Below, one piece after another: positions 56,760-64,000 of a stretch of 64,000 bases of DNA (within the stretch, counting starts at the first letter, position 1; every line of letters begins with the position of its first letter). A program made the translations under genes and the position numbers. Origin of the DNA: Prochlorococcus marinus str. MIT 9312 (GTDB lineage Bacteria > Cyanobacteriota > Cyanobacteriia > PCC-6307 > Cyanobiaceae); contig NC_007577.1 in the NCBI RefSeq assembly GCF_000012645.1, forward strand, positions 186,001-250,000. Direction: 5' to 3'. The notes beneath the pieces are model-generated. The model saw only the letters and a list, made by a program, of their open reading frames with translations. It was not told the origin of the DNA and ran no database searches.

Positions 56760-56912
56760 ATGCAAACTTTATCATCTGCGCCAGATCCTGCAGTTTCCGT
56801 AGCAGTAACAATTCTGGCAATACTTCTAGCTTTAACCGGTTTTGGTCTTTGGACAGCATTTGGACCCAAAGCTGCAAAGCTTACAGATCCTTGGGATGAA
56901 CATGACGATTAA
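56760..56912 (+). CDS. psbN: PsbN, photosystem II assembly protein
   Basis: This 50-residue protein is too short for the usual ORF limit. It reads MQTLSSAPDPAVSVAVTILA at the start, one membrane helix to about residue 33, then FGPKAAKLTDPWDEHDD. The conserved FGPPSAELRDPFEEHED-type tail identifies PsbN, which aids photosystem II reaction-centre assembly and is not a structural subunit. It is divergent from psbH, as in other cyanobacteria. Confidence 0.95.
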   Translation: MQTLSSAPDPAVSVAVTILAILLALTGFGLWTAFGPKAAKLTDPWDEHDD

Positions 56913-57019
56913 TCTCTAAAAAGTATTTCAAAATTTTCCAAAAATACAAAAAGTAAACCTTTTACCATAATTTAAATATAAATTTAATAGGATATAAATC
57001 TGTCAGCACACGTAATTCC

Positions 57020-57148
57020 ATGCTTGCCTTAAAAATTTCTGTATACACCATCGTTTTTTTCTTTGTTGGAATCTTTCTCTTCGGATTCTTAGCTAGTGAT
57101 CCAACAAGAACACCAAATAGAAAAGACTTGGAGAGTCCTCAAGATTAA
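57020..57148 (+). CDS. psbI: Photosystem II protein PsbI
   Basis: This 42-residue photosystem II subunit is seen directly in the sequence. [20 protein letters not shown] (20 residues) forms the single membrane helix, and the C-terminal [20 protein letters not shown] (20 residues) is the highly conserved PsbI tail. PsbI binds next to D1 early in assembly. It follows psbN by 107 bases on the same strand. Confidence 0.96.
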
Positions 57149-57165
57149 TCTTTTAATTTAATTCA

Positions 57166-59097
57166 TTGACTTTTATTGCAGGAATATCAAAAAAGGTAAT
57201 ATCTATTTCTCTTTTGTTTATTAATCTCCTACAGCCATTAAAATCTGCTGACTTAGAGAAAATTAATAGAAGCGAAAATAATACAGAAACAAAATTAAGT
57301 AATTTAAAAAGATCAAATAAATCAGAGCTTCTATTGGTTTCTAATAGCAAACAGCTAAATGAGATAGTAATCCAATCCGATAAACAGTCTGAAATAAATG
57401 ATGTTATTTATGCAGAAGGCAATGTATCTTTGTCATATAGAGGGAAATTGCTACAAGCTGATAATTTAACCTACGACAAGTTAAATAAAAAAATTAGTGC
57501 TAAAGGAAATATTGTATTGATATTGGGGGATCAAATCTTTAAAGTTTCAAAATTAGAGTACAGCTTTATTAGTGAAAAAGGTTATTTATTAGATGTTCAG
57601 GGATCTATTAATACCAATACCTTGATGGATGACTTGTCCTCGAATTTCAGCTTTTCGGATGCAAATAAGATAGAAAGTTTACTTAAATTAGAAAAAGAAG
57701 AAGCCTTAAATACTCCAGGTCAGATTAATAATTGGATTTTTTCTACAGAAAGAATAAGTATTGATGGAAAAAAATGGAAGAGTAATAAAGCAATATTTTC
57801 CAATGATATCCTTCAATCTAAACAGGTAAAAATAGAAATTAATTCATTGGAAGCTTACTCTTCTAATGAAGAATTAAGATTTAGATCATCTTTGAATTAT
57901 TTAGTTTTAGATGAAAATGTTTCAATCCCATTTTGGTTTGGTAATAGAACTCTTCCTAAATCCGGACAAAATTTAGATTCAAAAAGTAGTTGGACGATAG
58001 GTTATGACAACCTAGATAAAGATGGTTTATTTATTGGTAAAAAATTTAATTCCTTAAATTTATCTGATGATTTTATTATTAATTTAGAACCGCAATTTTT
58101 AATTCAACGTTCATTTAATGGGATAACAAATAGTTTTGTAAAGAAAGGAGATTTAATAACTGGAGAAAAAGTAGAAAGAGATGCTAAATTTGCTGATTAT
58201 TTTGGGTTTAAATCAGAAATAAAAGGGAAAGTTAATAATTGGGATTTGGAAATAGTTAATGAAATAAACTCCTTAGACACTAATAAATTTTCTGATGCGC
58301 TTAGATCTAAATCTATTTTGAACAAACAAATTAATTTCTTGAATGCTAAATGGGATAAAAGTTTTTACGGAGTTTATAGAGATAGAGTATGGAATGGTTC
58401 ATTGGGGGAATCTGAAATTTATGCAGGTTATGGTTCAAAATTAGAAAAAAAACATACTTGGGAAGTAAATGGTACAAATAAAACTGAAGTTTTTTCTTTA
58501 GGTCTGGCACATTTAAAAGGAGAGGCGCTAGGTAGTAAAAGCTTAGTTAATAGTGTTAAAGGTAATTTGTTTTACTCCTTAGATCAAAATATTCCATTAA
58601 GTGTTGATAAACCTAAAAATAAAATTATTAATAGTTCCTATGAGTATATTTATGAGCCAATTAAAAAAGGACTAAGTCTAAATACGAGACTAGCTGGAAT
58701 GTATTCTCTATATCATGATGGAAATCATCAAGAATATATTGGTTTCGGTTTCGGACCAGAGTTGATTTTAGGTAATTTCAAAACAAAAACTTTTGATTAT
58801 ACCCGAATTAGTATTCTCCCTTTTTATAAATTTAATAACGGAGACAGTATATTTAAGTTTGACCAAATTTCTGACAAATTTACTTTAGATATTGGTTTTG
58901 ACCAACAACTGTTTGGCCCAATTTTGCTTAAAAGTAATGGAACATTAAACCTAGATAGTGATTCTAATGATTATGGGCAATTCATAAATTCAAAAATCTC
59001 TATAAATTGGAAAAAAAGATCTTATGAATTTGGTATTTTTTATCAACCTCATATTCAAGCTGGAGGAATTTCTTTTAATTTATTTGGATTTAAATAG
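57166..59097 (+). CDS. OstA/LptD-like outer membrane protein (DUF3769-like)
   Basis: The protein is probably the lipopolysaccharide-export or outer-membrane-assembly protein of LptD type. An N-terminal hydrophobic leader (about 7-24) precedes a periplasmic OstA-like repeat region (about 65-130, with VIYAEGNVSLSYRGKLLQAD, 20 residues, and ISAKGNIVLILGDQIFKVSK, 20 residues). A long aromatic-rich beta-barrel-like C domain follows and ends in Phe. The 643 residues are shorter than proteobacterial LptD. It starts with TTG 17 bases after psbI. Its stop codon directly abuts that of the convergent leuD. Confidence 0.8.
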   Translation: MTFIAGISKKVISISLLFINLLQPLKSADLEKINRSENNTETKLSNLKRSNKSELLLVSNSKQLNEIVIQSDKQSEINDVIYAEGNVSLSYRGKLLQADNLTYDKLNKKISAKGNIVLILGDQIFKVSKLEYSFISEKGYLLDVQGSINTNTLMDDLSSNFSFSDANKIESLLKLEKEEALNTPGQINNWIFSTERISIDGKKWKSNKAIFSNDILQSKQVKIEINSLEAYSSNEELRFRSSLNYLVLDENVSIPFWFGNRTLPKSGQNLDSKSSWTIGYDNLDKDGLFIGKKFNSLNLSDDFIINLEPQFLIQRSFNGITNSFVKKGDLITGEKVERDAKFADYFGFKSEIKGKVNNWDLEIVNEINSLDTNKFSDALRSKSILNKQINFLNAKWDKSFYGVYRDRVWNGSLGESEIYAGYGSKLEKKHTWEVNGTNKTEVFSLGLAHLKGEALGSKSLVNSVKGNLFYSLDQNIPLSVDKPKNKIINSSYEYIYEPIKKGLSLNTRLAGMYSLYHDGNHQEYIGFGFGPELILGNFKTKTFDYTRISILPFYKFNNGDSIFKFDQISDKFTLDIGFDQQLFGPILLKSNGTLNLDSDSNDYGQFINSKISINWKKRSYEFGIFYQPHIQAGGISFNLFGFK

Positions 59098-59721
59098 CTA
59101 CAAGAAATAAGGATTAAATTTCAAATAGGGTAAATCATTAAATTTATTTTCAATTAGATTTTCATTCTCAAGTAGTGTTGAAGTTGCATCCCATTCTCCT
59201 GATAAAAACATTTTTCTTGAACTTTCCTTAATCTCAAGATCAAAAATTAAATCTTTTGATTTCGCTAATGAATTTTTTAAATCAATTTCTAAAAATAAAC
59301 TTTTATTATCGTTATATTTTTGAATATCTTGTATTGATTTTTTAGGAAGTGTGAAACATGGAATTCCAATTGCAATACAATTGCTATAAAAAATTTCGGC
59401 AAAACTCTCACCTATTATTGCTTTTATACCCCATCTCATAAGTGCTTGGGGGGCATGTTCCCTGCTGGAACCACATCCAAAATTGCTATTAACAATTAAT
59501 ATTGAAGCATTTTTGTGCTTCTCTAAATCGAAAGGATGCTTTCCCTTTAAAGTTTCTCTATCGTCTTCAAATACAGATTTTCCTAATGAATCAAAATTAA
59601 CACACTTTAGAAAACGCGCAGGAATTATTCGATCCGTATCAATATCGTTACCAATCAATGAGATGCATTCCCCAATTATTTGTGTAATTTTTCCTAATGG
59701 TGGGGTAAATTCTGATTTCAT
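59098..59721 (-). CDS. leuD: 3-isopropylmalate dehydratase small subunit
   Basis: LeuD forms, with LeuC, the isomerase that converts 2- to 3-isopropylmalate in leucine synthesis. The swivelling domain carries [33 protein letters not shown] (20 residues) and [12 protein letters not shown]. Length is 207 residues. It overlaps leuC by 4 bases, so the two subunits are translated together in equal amounts. Confidence 0.96.
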   Translation of the reverse strand: MKSEFTPPLGKITQIIGECISLIGNDIDTDRIIPARFLKCVNFDSLGKSVFEDDRETLKGKHPFDLEKHKNASILIVNSNFGCGSSREHAPQALMRWGIKAIIGESFAEIFYSNCIAIGIPCFTLPKKSIQDIQKYNDNKSLFLEIDLKNSLAKSKDLIFDLEIKESSRKMFLSGEWDATSTLLENENLIENKFNDLPYLKFNPYFL

Positions 59722-61127
59722 TTGTTTATAAATTCTCTAACGTCACTTACTTTGCCATTAATTGCGGCGGCAGCAACCATAGCTGGACTCATAAGAAGTG
59801 TTCTTCCGCTTGGAGATCCTTGCCTACCTTTGAAATTTCTATTGCTAGAACTAGCACTAACTTGATTACCTATTAGCTTATCTGAATTCATTGCTAAACA
59901 CATTGAGCAACCTGGCTCTCTCCATTGAAATCCAGAATCCTTAAAGATCTTATCAAGACCTTCTTCTTTGGCTTCAGTGGCAACTTTCTCTGAACCTGGA
60001 ACTACAAATGCTTTTACTTTTTTAGATACTTTTTTGTCTTTCAATATTTTAGCTGCAACTCTTAAGTCACTGATTCTCCCATTTGTGCAACTCCCTATGA
60101 AACAAACATCTACTGGAGTATCTTTTATTGATTGCCCTGGCATGAAACCCATATATTCAAAAGCCTCTTCAGCAATAAATTGGTCATTTGGGGGCAAGTC
60201 ATCTAACAGAGGAATCAGTTGATTGATGCCTAAACTTTGACCGGGAGTAATTCCCCAAGTTACGGTTGGTTCTACTTTTGAAGCATCTAATTTAATTACA
60301 TCATCATAAATTGAATTTTCATCACTTTTTAATGATTTCCACCATAAGAGAGCTTTATCCCATTGTGTATGTTTTGGAGCATATAATCTATTTTTAATGT
60401 AACTAAAGGTCTTTTCATCAGGGTTTATGTAGCCACATCTCGCGCCCCCTTCAATAGACATATTGCATATTGTCATCCTTTCTTCCATTGATAATTCATC
60501 GATTGCAGGCCCCGCGAATTCATATGCAAAACCTACTCCAGCCTTTACACCAAGTTCATTAATAATGTGAAGCACTAAATCCTTAGCGTAAACGCCATTA
60601 GATAAATTATTTTCACACCAAATCTGTCTCACCTTCAATTTGTTCATGGCTATGGTTTGGGTAGCAAGAACATCCCTTACTTGGCTAGTGCCTATCCCAA
60701 AGGCAATTGACCCAAAAGCTCCATGAGTTGAAGTGTGTGAATCACCACAAGCGATTGTCATTCCTGGCTGAGTTAGCCCTAATTCTGGAGCTACTACATG
60801 TACTATTCCTTGATTGCCACTGCCAATATTAAAAAATTTTATTTTATGTTGTAAGCAGTTATTTTCAAGTGTTTCAATCATTTGTTCTGCAAGATTATCT
60901 TTGAAAGGTCTGCTTTGATTATCTGTTGGCACAATATGATCAACAGTGGCCACGGTTCTACTAGGAAATTTTACTTTTAAGTTTTTGTCTTTTAAAGCAC
61001 CAAATGCCTGAGGACTTGTTACTTCATGTATGAGATGAAGACCAATAAAAATTTGATCTGAGCCACCAGGTAGACTAGAAACTTTGTGTAAATCCCAAAC
61101 TTTATCAAATAAGGTATTTTGACTCAA
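59718..61127 (-). CDS. leuC: 3-isopropylmalate dehydratase large subunit
   Basis: LeuC holds the 4Fe-4S cluster of isopropylmalate isomerase. The three cluster cysteines lie in FIGSCTNGR and in [33 protein letters not shown] (20 residues) is the aconitase-family active-site block. The 469 residues are normal. It is expressed with leuD and lies 12 bases downstream of cinA on the same strand. Confidence 0.96.
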   Translation of the reverse strand: MSQNTLFDKVWDLHKVSSLPGGSDQIFIGLHLIHEVTSPQAFGALKDKNLKVKFPSRTVATVDHIVPTDNQSRPFKDNLAEQMIETLENNCLQHKIKFFNIGSGNQGIVHVVAPELGLTQPGMTIACGDSHTSTHGAFGSIAFGIGTSQVRDVLATQTIAMNKLKVRQIWCENNLSNGVYAKDLVLHIINELGVKAGVGFAYEFAGPAIDELSMEERMTICNMSIEGGARCGYINPDEKTFSYIKNRLYAPKHTQWDKALLWWKSLKSDENSIYDDVIKLDASKVEPTVTWGITPGQSLGINQLIPLLDDLPPNDQFIAEEAFEYMGFMPGQSIKDTPVDVCFIGSCTNGRISDLRVAAKILKDKKVSKKVKAFVVPGSEKVATEAKEEGLDKIFKDSGFQWREPGCSMCLAMNSDKLIGNQVSASSSNRNFKGRQGSPSGRTLLMSPAMVAAAAINGKVSDVREFINK

Positions 61128-61139
61128 TTTGTAAAAAAG

Positions 61140-62414
61140 TTACTTTCTCTTCGATAATAGGATTAATCTGAGGCTGTTCAAACACACATTTACACTTAGT
61201 GTTTGAATTTCTATTCTATTTCGGGTTGAGTTAAATGTTTTTTTGATATTAGTAATATGATTATTCGGTCCTGAAATTGAGATATGAACTAGTCCAACAG
61301 GTTTTTCTTTACATCCTCCGTTAGGTCCAGCTATTCCACTGATCGCTATTGCCCAATCTGCTTCTAATTTTTCTTTGACATTAGTAGCCATAGCTTGACA
61401 AACTTTTTCGGAAACAGCTCCATATTTTTTAAGTTTTTCTTCGGAAATATTTAATAATGAATTTTTTAAATCATTACTATAAGTAACAATACTACCAAGA
61501 AAAACTTGTGAAGAGCCTGATATTGATGTGATTGATGAAGATAGTAGACCTCCTGTACAGGATTCAGCAAAAACAATAGTTTCGTTTCTTTTGGCTAATT
61601 CTTTTATTAAAACGCCTGGGAGAGTATCGTGATTTTCTCCAAAAATAAAGTTCGAAAATTCTTTTTTTAATTTTTCTTTTACAGGGTTAATTAAATTATT
61701 TGCTTCCACTTCACTCTTAGCTCTGGCAGTGATTCTGAGTTTAACCTCTCCCAAGTTTGCATAAGGAGCAACAGTCGGGTTCTTAAGATTTAAAAGATCG
61801 TTAATTTTTTCTGCGACGGTTGATTCTCCAATGCCTGAGAATTTAAGAGTATTTGAAAAGAAAGAATAACTATCTGAGAATTTGTTTTTAATGAAATCTA
61901 ATGCAGTTTCTTCCCACATAGTTTTCATTTCACTGGGTACACCAGGGAAAGTAAGAATAGTAAATCCTTTAATTGGTTCCCATATCATTCCTGGGGCAGT
62001 ACCCCTAGGGTTATTAATTATTTGCGCATTTTTAGGGAAGAAACATTGTTTCCTTAAGCTAGAATAATTGTCCTGGAGCTTTGAATTTGAAAGTTTTTGC
62101 TTTATTTCATCCCATAAGTACTCTTTTTCAAAAAGAGATACATTAAAAGACTTTGCTATTGCCTCAGTAGTTAAGTCATCTGGGGTAGGTCCCAAGCCAC
62201 CGGTTGTAATTAGAAGATTACTTCTTTGAGAAATTTCTTGAATTACTTTTATAATTCGATCACAATTATCACCTACAGTTGATTGTCTAAAGTGATTTAA
62301 GCCTAATTGAGACAACTGCTCAGAAATCCATTTAGCATTTGTATTTACAATATTTCCTAAAAGTAGCTCTGTTCCAATAGAAAGAATTTCAACTCCTTTG
62401 GAATTAGAAGTCAT
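61140..62414 (-). CDS. cinA: CinA-family nicotinamide-nucleotide amidohydrolase
   Basis: CinA proteins have an N-terminal molybdopterin-binding-like domain, linked to ADP-ribose hydrolysis, and a C-terminal domain that deamidates NMN for NAD recycling. The first is seen in [20 protein letters not shown] (20 residues), [13 protein letters not shown] and FPGVPSEM; the second in [19 protein letters not shown] and GIAGPNGG. Its 424 residues are full-length. It overlaps glyA by 4 bases. In other bacteria cinA links to competence, but nothing here shows that. Confidence 0.92.
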   Translation of the reverse strand: MTSNSKGVEILSIGTELLLGNIVNTNAKWISEQLSQLGLNHFRQSTVGDNCDRIIKVIQEISQRSNLLITTGGLGPTPDDLTTEAIAKSFNVSLFEKEYLWDEIKQKLSNSKLQDNYSSLRKQCFFPKNAQIINNPRGTAPGMIWEPIKGFTILTFPGVPSEMKTMWEETALDFIKNKFSDSYSFFSNTLKFSGIGESTVAEKINDLLNLKNPTVAPYANLGEVKLRITARAKSEVEANNLINPVKEKLKKEFSNFIFGENHDTLPGVLIKELAKRNETIVFAESCTGGLLSSSITSISGSSQVFLGSIVTYSNDLKNSLLNISEEKLKKYGAVSEKVCQAMATNVKEKLEADWAIAISGIAGPNGGCKEKPVGLVHISISGPNNHITNIKKTFNSTRNRIEIQTLSVNVCLNSLRLILLSKRK

Positions 62415-63682
62415 TTAATTGATGCTTCAAGTTTGCCTTCATAAAGAGGAAAACGATTACATAAAGCTAATACTTTGTCCTTACATTGACTTTCAATCAC
62501 TGAATCATTTGGATTAAGTAATCTATCAGCAATAATTTCTCCAACTTCAGCAAAAGCAGTTTCATTAAAGCCTCTGGTAGTTAAAGCAGCAGTACCCAGC
62601 CTTAGCCCACTGGTAACAAAAGGCGATTCAGGATCAAATGGAACAGTATTTTTATTAGCTGTGATATTCACTGCGCTTACTAGCAAATCAGCAATTTTTC
62701 CAGTCATATTTATACTTCTTAAATCTAGTAAAACAATATGATTATCAGTCCCTCCACTAACAATATCAATACCTCTACTTATTAAAGTGGAAGCCAACAC
62801 TTTCGCATTTTTTATAACTTGTTGGGAATAATTAACGAAATCTGGTTGTAAGGCTTCTCCAAATGCAACTGCTTTAGCGGCAATAATATGTTCTAGGGGG
62901 CCACCCTGAGTTCCAGGGAAAACAGATTTATCAAATTTCTTTCCAAATTCTCCATCTTTACATAAGATAAGTCCTCCTCTAGGCCCTCTCAATGTCTTAT
63001 GAGTAGTTGTAGTAACTACATCACAATAAGGTAGAGGATTTGGATGAAGTTTACTTGCTACGAGCCCCGCGATGTGTGCAATATCAGCCATTAAGAATGC
63101 ACCAACTTCATCTGCAATATTTCTAAATGATTCAAAATCAATTGTTCTTGGATAAGCAGAATATCCGCATATGATTAATTTTGGTTTTGTTTCTAGTGCG
63201 ATCTCTCTTATTTCATCAAAATTTAACTCACTAGTTTCTTTATTTACACCATAGTGAACTGCATTAAACCACTTGCCACTCATATTGACTGGAGATCCAT
63301 GAGTAAGGTGTCCACCATGAGATAAATCCATTCCCATGATTGTATCGCCAGGTTGAAGAAGGCTTAAGAAAACAGCAGCATTTGCCTGTGCTCCACTATG
63401 AGGTTGAACATTAGCCCAATTTGCATTAAATAATTTTTTTGCTCTCTGAATAGCTAATTCTTCGATTTCATCAACAAATTCGCATCCACCGTAATATCTC
63501 TTTTGAGGTAATCCTTCCGCGTATTTATTAGTAAGGACCGATCCTTGAGCCTGCATGACAGCAATCGATGCAAAATTCTCACTTGCTATTAACTCAAGGT
63601 GAGTTTCCTGTCTATTTTTTTCGGAGTTAATGAAATTGGATATTACTGGATCACTTTTTTTAAGATTTTGAAGAATATTCAT
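62411..63682 (-). CDS. glyA: Serine hydroxymethyltransferase
   Basis: GlyA interconverts serine and glycine while loading tetrahydrofolate with a one-carbon unit. The opening [20 protein letters not shown] (20 residues), [18 protein letters not shown], the PLP-lysine motif [15 protein letters not shown] and the downstream [11 protein letters not shown] are all intact. The length of 423 residues is normal. The one-carbon units it makes serve ThyX and methionine synthesis. The tRNA-Arg gene is 76 bases upstream on the same strand. Confidence 0.97.
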   Translation of the reverse strand: MNILQNLKKSDPVISNFINSEKNRQETHLELIASENFASIAVMQAQGSVLTNKYAEGLPQKRYYGGCEFVDEIEELAIQRAKKLFNANWANVQPHSGAQANAAVFLSLLQPGDTIMGMDLSHGGHLTHGSPVNMSGKWFNAVHYGVNKETSELNFDEIREIALETKPKLIICGYSAYPRTIDFESFRNIADEVGAFLMADIAHIAGLVASKLHPNPLPYCDVVTTTTHKTLRGPRGGLILCKDGEFGKKFDKSVFPGTQGGPLEHIIAAKAVAFGEALQPDFVNYSQQVIKNAKVLASTLISRGIDIVSGGTDNHIVLLDLRSINMTGKIADLLVSAVNITANKNTVPFDPESPFVTSGLRLGTAALTTRGFNETAFAEVGEIIADRLLNPNDSVIESQCKDKVLALCNRFPLYEGKLEASIK

Positions 63683-63758
63683 TGAACTTGATAAGTAATA
63701 CTCATAATATAAACGAAATTTTTGGAAAAATATAAAAAGGATATTTCATATTTTTAAA

Positions 63759-63832
63759 CGCGCCTGGAGAGATTCGAACTCCCGACACCCTGATCCGTAG
63801 TCAGGTGCTCTAATCCACTGAGCTACAGGCGC
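63759..63832 (-). tRNA. tRNA-Arg (anticodon ACG)
   Basis: GCGCCTG/CAGGCGC acceptor stem, anticodon arm CCTGA-CTACGGA-TCAGG with anticodon ACG, and T-arm GGGAG-TTCGAAT-CTCTC form a complete 74-base tRNA reading CGN codons after A34 is edited to inosine. The discriminator is G, and CCA is not encoded. Confidence 0.97.
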
Positions 63833-63921
63833 ATAATTTGTAATATCTCTGTTTCAGGGTATCTTAGTCAACTAGATTTCAGGTAAAATATCTATTATTA
63901 ACAATCTCATTATTATAAATA

Positions 63922-64000
63922 TGCCCATAAAGTGGTACGGAAACGGCGATTTAGAAGATCCCATCTACAAGCATTTTTCTCGAATAGTAAATTTTGTGAT
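63922..64000 (+). CDS. Hypothetical protein, 3' partial
   Basis: An ATG at 63922 opens a frame that runs to the window edge (26 codons: MPIKWYGNGDLEDPIYKHFS and on). The region is divergent from the tRNA-Arg gene. The sequence resembles a small cyanobacterial protein (DUF3188-like), but too little is visible to be sure. Confidence 0.5.

Overview
The window is core genome of a small, strongly AT-rich unicellular marine cyanobacterium, almost certainly a high-light Prochlorococcus. The evidence is the photosystem II genes (psbA, psbO, psbH, psbN, psbI), the cyanobacterial regulator NtcA, CP12, SbtA/BicA-type bicarbonate carriers, several cyanobacteria-only families (Ycf20, Ycf66, DUF2555, DUF3084, DUF3146), very AT-rich codons and extreme compaction. 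Convergent genes meet with gaps of 0-8 bases or overlap, and there are no insertion sequences, phage genes, CRISPR arrays or rRNA genes.

Layout. 1-9.6 kb: end of an oligopeptide-type ABC ATPase, rluD-ylqF, pgk, murG, a CobD-like aminotransferase, pyrD and rnhA. 9.6-12.9 kb: secE-nusG-rplK-rplA-rplJ-rplL on the minus strand, with a folded leader before rplJ. 13-19.3 kb: a ClpB paralogue, eno and a UbiB-family kinase. 19.5-23.5 kb: a thioredoxin-reductase-like flavoprotein, then a bicA-sbtA-sbtB bicarbonate uptake operon. 23.7-28.9 kb: hemB, a glyoxalase-family protein, mutS2, obgE and a small orphan. 28.9-38.5 kb: CP12, a GST-like protein, aspartoacylase, psbA, aroC, a KDPG-aldolase-like protein, ftsH, sat and psbO. 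38.7-44.3 kb: coaBC, small cyanobacterial proteins, pyrB, a methylpurine-DNA glycosylase, gatC, crtR and tRNA-Leu(UAG). 44.4-53.1 kb: Ycf66, ileS, trmB, glmM, a TxlA-like thioredoxin and a cobO-like/dcd/thyX operon. 53.3-64 kb: ntcA, DUF3084, a YqgF-like protein, pth, psbH/psbN/psbI, an OstA/LptD-like protein, leuC-leuD, glyA-cinA, tRNA-Arg(ACG) and the first codons of one more gene.

How the genes work together. Most are single housekeeping steps: glycolysis and Calvin cycle with CP12 control, leucine, aromatic and pyrimidine synthesis, cell wall precursors, translation and photosystem II. Coherent small units are the bicarbonate operon, the ribosomal protein operon and the cobO-like/dcd/thyX operon, which links corrinoids with deoxynucleotide supply.

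No large undescribed system (defence island, mobile element or biosynthetic cluster) was found. The observations most worth a second look are two intact genes (the DNA glycosylase and crtR) that have no ATG, GTG or TTG where they must start and share the same ATA-AAA-GAA beginning; an NrdR-box-like palindrome before cobO-dcd-thyX; a CobO homologue without a P-loop; a TrxR-like flavoprotein without its NADPH motifs; an unannotated 42-residue ORF upstream of psbA; and a long structured leader in front of rplJ.
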